Shown: positions 10,480 through 19,559, counted from the stretch's first letter. The stretch: DNA of 64,000 nt from Flexistipes sp. (GCF_036172515.1 NZ_JAXKVW010000001.1:186001-250000); one strand, 5' to 3'. A program made the numbers and translations. The notes: generated by a model not told the origin, from the letters alone.

Positions 10480-12496
10480 CTTTGATTTTTGTACAATAAA
10501 TCCACATTAATACAACAAGAATAATTCCGCCTATATTAGTCAAACGCTCAGGCCAAAAAAGCAGTACTGCTGTAACAGCAAGAATGATACGCTCAACCCA
10601 ATTAATAATACGGAAATAATACCCCTCAAAAAATGAAGCAAATACAAACAAACCCGCGGTTCCGGTAATTATATTTTCAAAAGTCCTTATAAGCGGCCCC
10701 TGGAACAGAATTGCCGGATCATAGATAAACATTATTGGGATAAGGTACAATCCTTTTGCAAGCTTCCAGGACTCTAAGCCCGTTTTCAAGGGATCACTGC
10801 CGGCGATACCTGATGCCGTATAAGCTGCCAGGCAAACAGGAGGTGTTACATTAGCATCCTGAGAATACCAAAAAATTAATAAATGCGCAGCAAGAAGAGA
10901 GCCTTCCGAAACTTCCTTAGGAATAAGTCCTATCATATTGTTTACAATATTAGGGTCAAGTGCCTGCTGTGCTGTTAAACCGAAATTAGCTATCAAATGG
11001 TCCTTCAGCATCAGCATCTCTATGGAAGGAGCAGCCAAAACGGCCAGAACAATATAAGAAGCAGTAACAGGAAGACCCATACCGAGAATTAGTGAAGCCA
11101 AAGCTACCAAAACAATAGTTATAAACAAACTTCCACCGGCTATTGTGGAAATAAGCATTGAAAATTTAATCCCCATTCCCACCATAAGTACAATGCCAAC
11201 TACAATACCGGAGCATAAAAGAATAACACCTGTACTGACCATATTCTGTGCTCCCAAAGCCAATGCATCCAGGATGTCTTTTGGCCCCATACGGGTGCTT
11301 TTGTTAAACCAGCTCGCTATAACAATGGAAATAATACCCATTGAAGCAGCATATGTGGGTGTATTCCCCTTTATTAAAAAATACATCAGAACACCAATAG
11401 GTATAAAAAAGTTCCATCCTTCCTTTAAAACCTCTGTAAACTTAGGCAAATCTTCTTTCGGCATAGGTTTCAGGCCTTTCTTTTTCGCTCTTAAATGAAT
11501 AAAGAATGCCACACTCAAAAAATACATTACAGCCGGAATAAAAGCTACACCTATAATTTTAAGATAAGATATCTGGGTCCACTGAGCCATAATAAAAGCT
11601 CCGGCTCCCATAATTGGCGGCATAAGCTGTCCACCTGTACTTGCAGCAGCTTCAACACCACCTGCAAACTGTGGTTTAAATCCCATCCTTTTCATCATTG
11701 GAATTGTGATAGAGCCTGTACCCACTGTATTAGCAACAGCGCTCCCTGAAATGGACCCCATAAATCCACTGGCAAATACCGCCATTTTGGCAGGACCGCC
11801 GGTGGTATGACCTAAAAGGGAAACAGCAAGTTTTATAATAAATTCTCCTGCCCCCGACTTAAGAAGAAATGCTGCAAATAAGACAAACAAAAATACGAAA
11901 GTGGATGAAATTGTAGCAATAGTTCCAAATAAACCGTCAGGAGCAAAATACATTCTGTACAAAAGCCTCTCTATTGTTACACCGGAAAAACTCCAAACAC
12001 CCGGAAACACTTTACCCAAAAACAGTGCATAAGAGATAAAAAAACCTGCCAATGCAGGGATAAGCCAGCCGGTCGTTCTCCTCGTAACTTCCAGCATAAG
12101 TATGACGGCAAGTCCTGCAAATATAAGATCACGAAGTATGGGCACCTCATTTCTGGCGTGCAGAGCATCTTCAAACAGCACCAGATAAACAGCTGCCGCC
12201 ATTGACAAAACAGCTAAAATGATGTCCAACCATAGTGTCTTGTCCGCCCATTTTTTCCTCATAGGATAGAAAAGATATCCCAAAAAAACCACAAAACCAA
12301 AATGCATTGCATTACGCTGGATCTCCGGCATTACACCTATGGTATTAATCCATAAATGGAACAAAGACATGATGATCGCGAACCAGTATATAAAATTTTT
12401 CTGCCAACCGGCAAAACTTCTCTTATATGTTAAAACCTCACCTGAGTCTTCAATTCCTTCATTATTTTGTCCCAGCAGATCATCGACTTTAGCCAT
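10451..12496 (-). CDS. TRAP transporter permease, fused small (4TM) and large (12TM) subunits
   Basis: A 681-residue polytopic inner-membrane protein. The N-terminal four-helix DctQ-like part (about 30-150) is fused to a DctM-like part. The large part carries SGSAVANTVGTGSITIPMMKRMGF and ASTGGQLMPPIMGAGAF, typical of TAXI-TRAP permeases, and GMGLPVTASYIVLAVLAAP. It takes up an organic acid with Na+ or H+, using the periplasmic TAXI receptor encoded upstream. A hairpin separates the two genes and may make the receptor more abundant than the permease. The substrate is unknown; TAXI systems carry glutamate, 2-oxoglutarate and others. Confidence 0.93.
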   Translation of the reverse strand: MAKVDDLLGQNNEGIEDSGEVLTYKRSFAGWQKNFIYWFAIIMSLFHLWINTIGVMPEIQRNAMHFGFVVFLGYLFYPMRKKWADKTLWLDIILAVLSMAAAVYLVLFEDALHARNEVPILRDLIFAGLAVILMLEVTRRTTGWLIPALAGFFISYALFLGKVFPGVWSFSGVTIERLLYRMYFAPDGLFGTIATISSTFVFLFVLFAAFLLKSGAGEFIIKLAVSLLGHTTGGPAKMAVFASGFMGSISGSAVANTVGTGSITIPMMKRMGFKPQFAGGVEAAASTGGQLMPPIMGAGAFIMAQWTQISYLKIIGVAFIPAVMYFLSVAFFIHLRAKKKGLKPMPKEDLPKFTEVLKEGWNFFIPIGVLMYFLIKGNTPTYAASMGIISIVIASWFNKSTRMGPKDILDALALGAQNMVSTGVILLCSGIVVGIVLMVGMGIKFSMLISTIAGGSLFITIVLVALASLILGMGLPVTASYIVLAVLAAPSIEMLMLKDHLIANFGLTAQQALDPNIVNNMIGLIPKEVSEGSLLAAHLLIFWYSQDANVTPPVCLAAYTASGIAGSDPLKTGLESWKLAKGLYLIPIMFIYDPAILFQGPLIRTFENIITGTAGLFVFASFFEGYYFRIINWVERIILAVTAVLLFWPERLTNIGGIILVVLMWIYCTKIKAKKTEEIPA

Positions 12497-12554
12497 ATTT
12501 CTCCCCAGAAAAGTTTATGGACATTGTGTTCTTTAATTTAATTGCTTAGTAAAG

Positions 12555-12579
12555 AGGGAACCGGGATATCCGGCTCCCT
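12555..12579 (-). terminator. intercistronic hairpin between TAXI receptor and TRAP permease
   Basis: On the minus strand AGGGAGCCGG, 5-base loop, CCGGTTCCCT form a 10-bp stem with one G-U pair, followed by TCTTTA. The T run is weak, so partial termination or mRNA protection of the receptor transcript is more likely than a full stop. The hairpin starts 8 bases after the receptor stop. Confidence 0.6.
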
Positions 12580-12586
12580 TCTACTT

Positions 12587-13588
12587 TTATTCTCTCAGTT
12601 CGTCGGGTATATCCAATCCGGCTTCTTCATAGTATCTGGCTGCTCCGGGGTGCAGCGGAACGGGCAGACCGTCCAGAGCTTCCTGAAGGCTCATTGCTTT
12701 AGTAGCTTTGTGAATATTGTTTAAAAAAGGAAGATTTTCATATATTGTTTTGGTAACAAGATAAACCACCTCTTCAGGCAAATTCTTCCTGACAACCAGC
12801 AAATTTGGCTGAGCTATTGTGTTGATAGGTTTTTTCTGGCCGGGGTAAACACCGGGCTCAATGACATAACGTGTCCATATAGGATATGACTCCCTAACTT
12901 TTGCCAGCTGTTCATCAGTAAAGTCGAGTACAGTCGCTTCATCTCCCATTTGGGCATAAAGCTGTGTAATGGCAGCCACAGGAGGGCCGGCAGGGATATT
13001 TGCTCCGCCTATCCTTTTATCTATCATTGCCTGTACAGAAGGATTGTATCCCAAATATTCCAGACTTAAACTTTCAGGCTCAATACCTAATGCTTTCAGA
13101 ATAGTACGTCCGGAGCCTTCTGTTCCGCTTCCCCTTTTTCCTATGGAAAATTTTGCAGGAAAACCTTTTAAATCCATGATTGTGCCTGTTTTTACATACT
13201 CATCAAGAATGGCAAAATGTTCCACATTTTTCCACAGCATTGTAACTGCCCGGAAATCTTTTACAGGGTTCCCTTCATAAGGGCCATCTCCCCTGTAAGC
13301 ATTCAAACCGAACAGGGCTTGTAAAATACCAAAATCAGCCTCGCCGTTCTTCAACATCTGAACATTCTCACCGGAGCCTGCAGAGTTTATAGCTGTAGCT
13401 GTAATCCCATGTTCTTTTGCAAGTTTAATACTGATCAATGTCCCGATAGCCACACCAACCGGATAATAGGTTCCACCTGTTGTGGCTGTAGTAATAATAA
13501 GATTTTTCTCATCAGCTTTTGCCTGAGGCAGCGAAAACACCATAAAAAAAACTGCCACAAAAATAATACTTAGTACCCTTTTAAACAT
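12587..13588 (-). CDS. TAXI-family TRAP transporter solute receptor
   Basis: Periplasmic receptor of a TRAP transporter. I place the start at the ATG 13586-13588 (MFKRVLSIIF), giving 333 residues, because GGAGGTG lies 5 bases upstream; a 5-residue longer reading would start inside that ribosome site. A signal peptide ends after QAKA (about residue 25). The TAXI signature TTATTGGTYYPVGVAIGTLI follows the mature N-terminus, and GSGTEGSGRTILKALGI is in the second half of the first lobe. A near-perfect sigma-54 promoter precedes the gene and a sigma-54-dependent regulator is encoded just upstream, so the pair is probably inducible. Confidence 0.94.
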   Translation of the reverse strand: MFKRVLSIIFVAVFFMVFSLPQAKADEKNLIITTATTGGTYYPVGVAIGTLISIKLAKEHGITATAINSAGSGENVQMLKNGEADFGILQALFGLNAYRGDGPYEGNPVKDFRAVTMLWKNVEHFAILDEYVKTGTIMDLKGFPAKFSIGKRGSGTEGSGRTILKALGIEPESLSLEYLGYNPSVQAMIDKRIGGANIPAGPPVAAITQLYAQMGDEATVLDFTDEQLAKVRESYPIWTRYVIEPGVYPGQKKPINTIAQPNLLVVRKNLPEEVVYLVTKTIYENLPFLNNIHKATKAMSLQEALDGLPVPLHPGAARYYEEAGLDIPDELRE

Positions 13589-13625
13589 AATATGCACCTC
13601 CATAACAATTTATTGCAATAATTCT

Positions 13626-13641
13626 TGCAAAAAGCATACCA
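13626..13641 (-). promoter_or_regulatory. sigma-54 promoter of the TAXI-TRAP operon
   Basis: Minus strand TGGTATGCTTTTTGCA. It has the -24 GG and -12 GC exactly 10 bases apart and fits the consensus TGGYAYR-N4-TTGCW. Transcription would begin near 13615, about 27 bases before the ATG. Further upstream (13742-13790) are dyads such as AGCG-AGCTAAATA-CGCT and GCGG-AAA-CCGC, which could be activator sites or simply 3' structure of the upstream gene. Confidence 0.8.
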
Positions 13642-13797
13642 GAACAAAAATAGTTTTATTTCCGGGAATAAACAGACGTATATTTGGACTTTCATTGTAT
13701 AATTTACTGTTATAATTATTTTTTAAAAACTGTATAAAATTATTCAAGATATGGGATAAGCGAGCTAAATACGCTCAAGAGCGGAAACCGCCCATCT

Positions 13798-14712
13798 CTA
13801 ACGTATTATATCCATAGCTGTAAGCAATAATTCAAGCGGTACATCTACGTTTATCCTCTCCGCTTCTGCCAGGTTAACCACAAGTCTGAAATATCTAATA
13901 GTCTGCACAGGAATTTCGGACGCCTTTCTCCCTGATAAGACAGCCGCCGCTTTATCACTTAATAATCTTCCGGCCCTGTACATATCAACAACCGTTGCTA
14001 TCATTCCATAGCCGTTAACTACCATTTCAGGCTTTTCAGCCATTACAGGAATGTTAAGTTTTTTTATTCCTCTGCCGATTTCAGAAGAAACACTGCCGGT
14101 AAGGTATGCTGCTGATTTTGCTTTATTGAAAGGCTTTAACATATGTTTTTTGATATTTTTAATATCCTTAATTAAGACTGAATCAAATTTAAGATATTTC
14201 CCAAGTCTTTCCATTTCACGAAATTTTTCATCCGATTTTTTTGTCCGGCTGCCGGACAAAAAATATATTGTTTCAAAGTTTCGTACCGCCTTAAGCTCAA
14301 GCAGCTCTTCCAAAACTGGTATGGATACATCTATCCCTGTTGCATTGGTCAATGTCCGCCACTTACTGGCTATTATATCATTTTTTACAGGGTCATCCTC
14401 AACAATAAAAACTATCGGCGTCTCAGGAAATCTTTTTATTAATTTTGAAGCTGCCCGAAAACCGTTCACATAAATTAAATCTTTTGGCAGTTTATCAATA
14501 AATGCCAACTGCTTTTCAAGAACTCCCATATCCCTGTTTGTTCCAAATGTATAAAAACGTGCATCTATATTTCTGGATATTATTCCATCCCTGAAACCGT
14601 CTTCAGCACTGCCGTCATTAAACCAGCTAAGGATCACAATATGTTGTGTCTCAGCAGCATAAGAAAAACATGCAAAACTAAATATTATTAAAATTATATA
14701 GCAAATCCTCAT
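13798..14712 (-). CDS. periplasmic ABC-type substrate-binding protein (PF04392-like), orphan
   Basis: This 304-residue protein has a signal peptide (cleavage near SYAAE, about residue 18), then a type-1 periplasmic binding fold with two lobes. Blocks such as LPKDLIYVNGFRAASKLIKRFPETPIVF, NATGIDVSIPV and IPVMAEKPEMVVNGYGM recall the ABC_sub_bind (TrpX-like) family. No ABC permease or ATPase gene is nearby. The start overlaps the response regulator stop by 4 bases, so it belongs to the two-component operon. I infer that it works as a periplasmic co-sensor feeding the histidine kinase rather than as a transporter part. The family call is by recognition. Confidence 0.75.
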   Translation of the reverse strand: MRICYIILIIFSFACFSYAAETQHIVILSWFNDGSAEDGFRDGIISRNIDARFYTFGTNRDMGVLEKQLAFIDKLPKDLIYVNGFRAASKLIKRFPETPIVFIVEDDPVKNDIIASKWRTLTNATGIDVSIPVLEELLELKAVRNFETIYFLSGSRTKKSDEKFREMERLGKYLKFDSVLIKDIKNIKKHMLKPFNKAKSAAYLTGSVSSEIGRGIKKLNIPVMAEKPEMVVNGYGMIATVVDMYRAGRLLSDKAAAVLSGRKASEIPVQTIRYFRLVVNLAEAERINVDVPLELLLTAMDIIR

Positions 14713-16085
14713 TCTGTTTTCTCATCGAATTTTTGTAACCTCCTTTTTAGCGAATGCCTGCTTATCCCCAGCATATCGGCTGCAACAGATTTCACACCTT
14801 TTGCTTTGATCAATGCATCTCTGATTAGCTCGTACTCAACATTCAACAACATATCATCCAGACATTTGCCATGATCACTTAAGATTTTCGCATTAGAGGA
14901 CTTTATATTTCCCGCCTTTTTTATCTCATCGGGTAAATCTTTCAATTCTATTAAGCTGCCGGATTTTAAAATGACAAGTCGTTCGATAAGATTCTTTAAC
15001 TCACGGACATTGCCAGGCCAGTGGTATTCCAACAACGCCTTTTCTGCCTGTTTCGAAAAAGTTATATTTGACTTTGCAAATTTCTTTTTAAAATAACTCA
15101 AAAAATGCTTGGATAAAATTGCGGCATCAGCTCCCCTTTCTCTTAAAGGGGGCACAGATATCGGAACAACATTTAAGCGGTAATATAAATCTTCTCTGAA
15201 TTTTTTTTCCTTAATGTTTTTTTCAAGATTTGTATTTGTTGCTGCAATAACTCTTACATCAACCACGATTTCCTTTTCTCCTCCTATTCTTCTGAAACTC
15301 CTGCTTTCAAGAAATCTCAAAATTTTAGTCTGTAAATTTAAGGGCATGTCACCTATTTCATCAAGAAAGAGCGTTCCTTTATCAGCCAACTCCAATAATC
15401 CCACTTTTTTATGCTTTGCGTCAGTAAATGCCCCTTTTTCATACCCAAACAACTCACTCTCCAATAGTTGCTCAGGCAGAGCGGAACAGTTAATATCGAT
15501 AAAAGGCATCTTTTTTCTTTCAGGACTCTCGTTATGGATAGCTTTCGCAACCAATTCTTTGCCGGTACCGCTTTCTCCTCTTATCAAAACGGTGCATTCG
15601 TCTATACCTGCAACCTTTTTAATCTTTTCTTTAACCTCTAAAATTTCTTTTGACTCACCCACTATTGTTTCCTGCTGAAAACGTTTGCTGCGTAACAGCT
15701 CAACTTCGTTGTAAAGTTTTGCCTCTGCCTGGCTTTTATCAACCAACATTGTAATCTCTTCCAACTCAAAAGGCTTCAGTATAAAGTCAAACGCACCAAG
15801 TTTCATGGCATTTATAGCACTATTGATATCTCCGTGGGCAGTAATAACAATTGTTGGCAGATTGGAGTTCATCCCTTTAATTTTCCGCAGTATATCCAGT
15901 CCATGCATATCGGGCAGACGCAAATCAAGCAAAATCAAATCAGGCTCATGATTTATTAAATAATGCATCGCAGAATTCCCCTCATAAAAAGGCATAACTT
16001 TATGCCCATCATTTTCCAGAGCAAATTTAAGAGAATTTACCAAAACTACTTCGTCATCAACTATCATTATATTAGCCATTTTCAT
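14709..16085 (-). CDS. NtrC-family sigma-54-dependent response regulator
   Basis: A 458-residue activator from the ATG at 16083-16085, chosen because AAGGTG lies upstream and the receiver begins at once (MKMANIMIVDDE); the ATG at 16077-16079 is equally possible. The receiver has Asp10/11 and phospho-acceptor Asp54 (LLDLRLPD). The AAA+ domain has Walker A GESGTGKELVAKAIH and a sigma-54 contact loop reading GAFTDA instead of GAFTGA. A Fis-type helix-turn-helix closes the protein (VAADMLGISRHSLKRRLQ). The kinase stop overlaps the start. Likely target: the sigma-54 promoter at 13626-13641. Confidence 0.93.
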   Translation of the reverse strand: MKMANIMIVDDEVVLVNSLKFALENDGHKVMPFYEGNSAMHYLINHEPDLILLDLRLPDMHGLDILRKIKGMNSNLPTIVITAHGDINSAINAMKLGAFDFILKPFELEEITMLVDKSQAEAKLYNEVELLRSKRFQQETIVGESKEILEVKEKIKKVAGIDECTVLIRGESGTGKELVAKAIHNESPERKKMPFIDINCSALPEQLLESELFGYEKGAFTDAKHKKVGLLELADKGTLFLDEIGDMPLNLQTKILRFLESRSFRRIGGEKEIVVDVRVIAATNTNLEKNIKEKKFREDLYYRLNVVPISVPPLRERGADAAILSKHFLSYFKKKFAKSNITFSKQAEKALLEYHWPGNVRELKNLIERLVILKSGSLIELKDLPDEIKKAGNIKSSNAKILSDHGKCLDDMLLNVEYELIRDALIKAKGVKSVAADMLGISRHSLKRRLQKFDEKTE

Positions 16086-17793
16086 TATCACCTTTGAATT
16101 TAAGTTTAACTTTTGTACCTGCATTTTCAGCACTATCAATTTCAATATCAATATTGTTCTGCTTTGCAAGACTGTATACAACAGAAAGACCTAAGCCGGT
16201 TCCCTCTTTTGACATGCTAAAAAACGGATCATATATTTTATCCAGTTTGTCCTCTGGTATTCCAATACCATTATCCTCAATTATCAATGCTTCCCCGCTG
16301 TCATTTTCCTGGTGGATATTGATAAAGCCTCCTTCGGACTTTATTGAAGCAAGTGCGTTTAACATAAGATTAATAAGTATCTGCAAAAACTGATCCTCGT
16401 CCAGATATTTTTCAGAGGGTTTTAAACGATTATATACCTTAACTTTTTTGTTTTTCAGATCATTCGTCAAAAAAGTGAGTGCCTTTTCCACAACTGCATC
16501 AACGCGAACATTGCTTTTAACTGAAGGAATAGGTTTGGCAAAATTAAGCATTTCAGTAACAATTTTATTGAGTCTGTCAACCTCACTGGTAACGTTATTA
16601 AGGATTTCCCTTTCAGATGAATCGTAAATTTTTCTTTTGGATATAGCCTGAACACTTGTTTTTATTCCTGCCAGAGGATTTTTAATTTCATGAGCTATAC
16701 TGGCTGAAAGCAAGCCCAGGGAAACGAGTTTATTTGTCTGAATCAGTTCATTCTGCCTGCTCTGCAACTGCTGAGCCATGTTATTAAAAGCTTCAGAGAG
16801 AACCTTTAACTCTTTACCCGTTTCCAGATTAATACGATAATCCAAATCCCCTTCAGCAAAGCGTTTTGTACCGTCAATAACTTTTCTTATGGGCACAAGG
16901 ATTCTTTTGATAAAAAAAAGTGCAGAAGTAAAAGCTATAAGAGCAACAAGAATCGAAAAAAACAGACTTTTATTTCTCAGGTTGTAGATATCCTCAAAAA
17001 GAACTTTTTCAGGTATAGATATACTTATATCCCAGCCTAAAGAGCTGACATTTGTTGAATATTTGACGAAACTGGAATCAGGCAACGTTGATTTATTAAC
17101 ATTGCCCTCATTATGCTCATAAATTTTCTCCCCGTTTTTGCCTATTATACTTTTCACTATTCCTTCTCCAATATCCACCTGATCCAGGAAGTCGGTGAAC
17201 ATGTCATTGGATATTTCATAAACCACCAAACCTACCGGCTCTTCGTTGTTTTCAAAGTCGTAAACACGTTTAATAAATAACAAACTACCTGCCTCACCTC
17301 TGTTAATCCTATAAAGAGAGAAATCTCTTGAAAAAGCATCGGTGATTATGGACGTGGAAACAAGTCTTTTGCTTTCGGTTTTGTTTACCTTAGGCGTTGT
17401 TAGAACAAGTTCGGCAGTTGGTGTATAAAGGCTGATCCTGTCATAATTAACAGAATTTGTTCTGTATTTAGCCAGTTTATCCCATAAATACTGTACGCGC
17501 TGGCTGTAACTAAACTGCAGAAATACCAGCTGTACAATGGGATTATCAGACAGTTGATAGATATCCCCTTTTATTTTATAGTAAAAAGCGTCCATTCTTT
17601 GACTTACTCCATTCATAAGCTCTTTCACCTGTTTTTCTGTAGTGGAACTTATGGATTTGGAAGATATAAAAAAAGAATAATATGAAATAAAAACCAAAGG
17701 TATAAACCCAAAGAAAAAATAAAATATTATTATCCGCCACTTTAATGATAGATTTAATATTTCATTTTTTGTTTTATTTATGCGTCTGAACAT
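16072..17793 (-). CDS. membrane sensor histidine kinase (periplasmic sensor, HAMP, HisKA, HATPase)
   Basis: This 573-residue kinase has a membrane helix at about 19-41, a periplasmic sensor of about 225 residues resembling a Cache domain, a second helix at about 272-294 and a HAMP linker. The HisKA box ASIAHEIKNPLAGIKTSVQ holds the phospho-accepting His. The ATPase domain has N box LINLMLNAL, G1 IEDNGIGIPEDKL, and GTGLGLSVVYSLA. This layout matches DctB/NtrB-type kinases that signal to sigma-54 activators. It is the first gene of a three-gene operon with the response regulator and the binding protein. Confidence 0.93.
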   Translation of the reverse strand: MFRRINKTKNEILNLSLKWRIIIFYFFFGFIPLVFISYYSFFISSKSISSTTEKQVKELMNGVSQRMDAFYYKIKGDIYQLSDNPIVQLVFLQFSYSQRVQYLWDKLAKYRTNSVNYDRISLYTPTAELVLTTPKVNKTESKRLVSTSIITDAFSRDFSLYRINRGEAGSLLFIKRVYDFENNEEPVGLVVYEISNDMFTDFLDQVDIGEGIVKSIIGKNGEKIYEHNEGNVNKSTLPDSSFVKYSTNVSSLGWDISISIPEKVLFEDIYNLRNKSLFFSILVALIAFTSALFFIKRILVPIRKVIDGTKRFAEGDLDYRINLETGKELKVLSEAFNNMAQQLQSRQNELIQTNKLVSLGLLSASIAHEIKNPLAGIKTSVQAISKRKIYDSSEREILNNVTSEVDRLNKIVTEMLNFAKPIPSVKSNVRVDAVVEKALTFLTNDLKNKKVKVYNRLKPSEKYLDEDQFLQILINLMLNALASIKSEGGFINIHQENDSGEALIIEDNGIGIPEDKLDKIYDPFFSMSKEGTGLGLSVVYSLAKQNNIDIEIDSAENAGTKVKLKFKGDNENG

Positions 17794-17887
17794 ACTAACT
17801 TTATAGCAAAAGAATATAAAAAAGAAAGAGTATTTGACTTATGATTCATCTAATATGTAAAATATAAAGAAAAAGTAAGGGACGCTT

Positions 17888-19165
17888 TTGGAAAAAATTT
17901 TTTTTATTATTGCCGTCACTGCAATAAGTATCCCCGTTTTTCTTTCCGGAAAATCCACTTCAACAGAGAAAGATTTTTCACTGGCAGACCGACAGGCATC
18001 TTCGTTTTCTGTTGCCGCCATCATAATCGGGACTCTTGTTGGCGGGGCTTCAACAATAGGGACTGTACAACTTGCTTATAAATTCGGGCTGTCGGCCTGG
18101 ATTTTTACTCTCGGCAGCGGTATTGCATGTCTGCTTTTGGGGTTGTTTTTTGCCCGTCCGTTGAGAAATGCTGAAACAACCACCGTTTCTGAATATATAG
18201 GTCTTTCTTTAGGAGAAGGTTTCCGGAAATACAGCAGTATCTTTACTTCAGCTGGTATTTTTGTACATATTATAGCCCAAATTTTAGCATCAGCATCAAT
18301 ACTGATTGTCGTTTTCCATATGAGCTTAAAAGAAGCAAGCATTACATCAACAGCCATTCTGGGAATCTTCACTCTAAGCGGCGGGATAAAAAGTACTACT
18401 GCAATGGGTAAAATAAAAATTGTTATTCTCTACGTCGTTATTCTGAGCTGTTTTCTCATAGCGGCATTTAAATCCGACGGATTTGCAGACCTGTCATCCC
18501 AGCTGCCGAAAAATATCAAATGGTTTAGCCTTTTCAGTTACGGTCAGAAAGATGCCGCCCTTGACCTGTTATCCATGGTCATCGGAGTTCTTGCCACGCA
18601 AACATACCTGCAGGCAATATTTTCTGCACGCTCCGTTTCAGAGGCTAAAAAAGGCGCTTTTCTGAGTGCACTGTTTATCCCTCCTATTGGACTTATGGGA
18701 GTTTTTATTGGAATGTATTTAAAAGTATCCCATCCGGAACTTGAATCAGTAACCACTGCAGCCCTGCCTTATTTTATAGAAAATTATTTTCCGGCCGCAT
18801 TATCCACACTTTTCATGGCTTTTGTTTTCATCATAATCATAGGCACGGGCTCCGGTCTGACATTGGGTGTCATTACAAATATTTACAGAGACATACTCCC
18901 TGCGCAAAATAAAAGCAGCCAGCTGAAAAGGATAAGGATTATCGGCGTTATACTGCTTATGACCGCTTTAGCGGTGGTACTGATGGAGCTGAATAATGTT
19001 ATCCTTGAGTGGAGTTATCTTTCGATGGGGATCAGAGGATCTGCTGTATTTTTACCGCTTTTCCTTTGCATCTTTATCAAAAGAATCACTGTCAATAAAA
19101 TAGTACGTATACTTCTGTATGCAACACCGATAGTCTATCTGATTTTAAACTTAATAATCATATAG
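17888..19165 (+). CDS. sodium:solute symporter (SSS) family transporter
   Basis: A 425-residue polytopic membrane protein with about twelve hydrophobic segments. The first segment starts at residue 3, and a short loop STSTEKDFSLADRQASSFSV precedes the block IIIGTLVGGASTIGTVQLAYKFGLSAWIFTLGSG, which is typical of SSS carriers. GGIKSTTAMGKIKI and QTYLQAIFSARSVSEAKKG are also conserved family regions. It is somewhat shorter than the usual 480-500 residues. Start is TTG (17888) after AAGGGA; no nearby ATG fits. The substrate is unknown. It is divergent from the kinase operon across 94 bases, which hints at, but does not prove, shared control. Confidence 0.85.
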   Translation: MEKIFFIIAVTAISIPVFLSGKSTSTEKDFSLADRQASSFSVAAIIIGTLVGGASTIGTVQLAYKFGLSAWIFTLGSGIACLLLGLFFARPLRNAETTTVSEYIGLSLGEGFRKYSSIFTSAGIFVHIIAQILASASILIVVFHMSLKEASITSTAILGIFTLSGGIKSTTAMGKIKIVILYVVILSCFLIAAFKSDGFADLSSQLPKNIKWFSLFSYGQKDAALDLLSMVIGVLATQTYLQAIFSARSVSEAKKGAFLSALFIPPIGLMGVFIGMYLKVSHPELESVTTAALPYFIENYFPAALSTLFMAFVFIIIIGTGSGLTLGVITNIYRDILPAQNKSSQLKRIRIIGVILLMTALAVVLMELNNVILEWSYLSMGIRGSAVFLPLFLCIFIKRITVNKIVRILLYATPIVYLILNLIII

Positions 19166-19216
19166 CAAAATTCACCCAGTGAATACATTAATAAGCCGTC
19201 TGTCAGGATAAAATCC

Positions 19217-19523
19217 CTGGCGTCACCCCAAAAATTATATAAAAGTATTGTTTTACATATACTTATTCAAGTTTCGCACTTACACTGTTTTCACGTCTTT
19301 GTTCACCCTGTTAAATATCAGCTTCGCTGATTGCCTGTGGCATTTAACAGGGCAGGGAGTGAAAACGACGAAGCAATCTCACTATTTTTCTTGTTTTGAG
19401 ATTGCCACAACCCTGTTTCCACAGGGTTTCGCAAGGATGCCTATGGCTATCACCAGTCTTTTAGACTGGTGATAGTCGAAGTCAATCAATTTGTGTACAC
19501 AATAAAAAATGGGGTGACGTCAG
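19217..19523. repeat. 14-bp inverted repeat pair flanked by 9-bp direct repeats, enclosing a family 1 element
   Basis: CTGGCGTCACCCCA (19217-19230) and TGGGGTGACGTCAG (19510-19523) are inverted copies with 13 of 14 positions matching. Just outside are ATAAAATCC (19208-19216) and ATAAAATCC (19525-19533), with one extra T on the right. Inverted ends plus flanking direct repeats are the mark of an inserted element with a target duplication. The interior, 19267-19494, is a family 1 repeat, so this may be an element nested in an element. No transposase gene is present. The gap 19166-19559 holds nothing else I can identify. Confidence 0.6.
19267..19494 (-). mobile_element. family 1 MITE-like element, copy at 19.3 kb (one end degenerate)
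   Basis: This starts with the terminal repeat TCAAGTTTCGCACTT (19267-19281) and runs in the opposite orientation to the copy at 46277-46547, with long near-identical stretches. It includes the CCCTGTTAAAT/ATTTAACAGGG stem, the ACCCTGT-loop-ACAGGGT hairpin and ACCAGTC-loop-GACTGGT. The far end near 19479-19494 (GAAGTCAATCAATTTGT) is a decayed terminal repeat. No target duplication is recognisable next to it. Confidence 0.7.
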
Positions 19524-19559
19524 TATAAAATCCCCGTTGAAAAACACCGCCAAAAAAAA

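Noticed and set aside
19248-19472. 74-residue open frame across the repeat at 19.3 kb
   Set aside because: It lies in hairpin-rich repeat sequence and is not preserved in the other copies, so it is not a gene.
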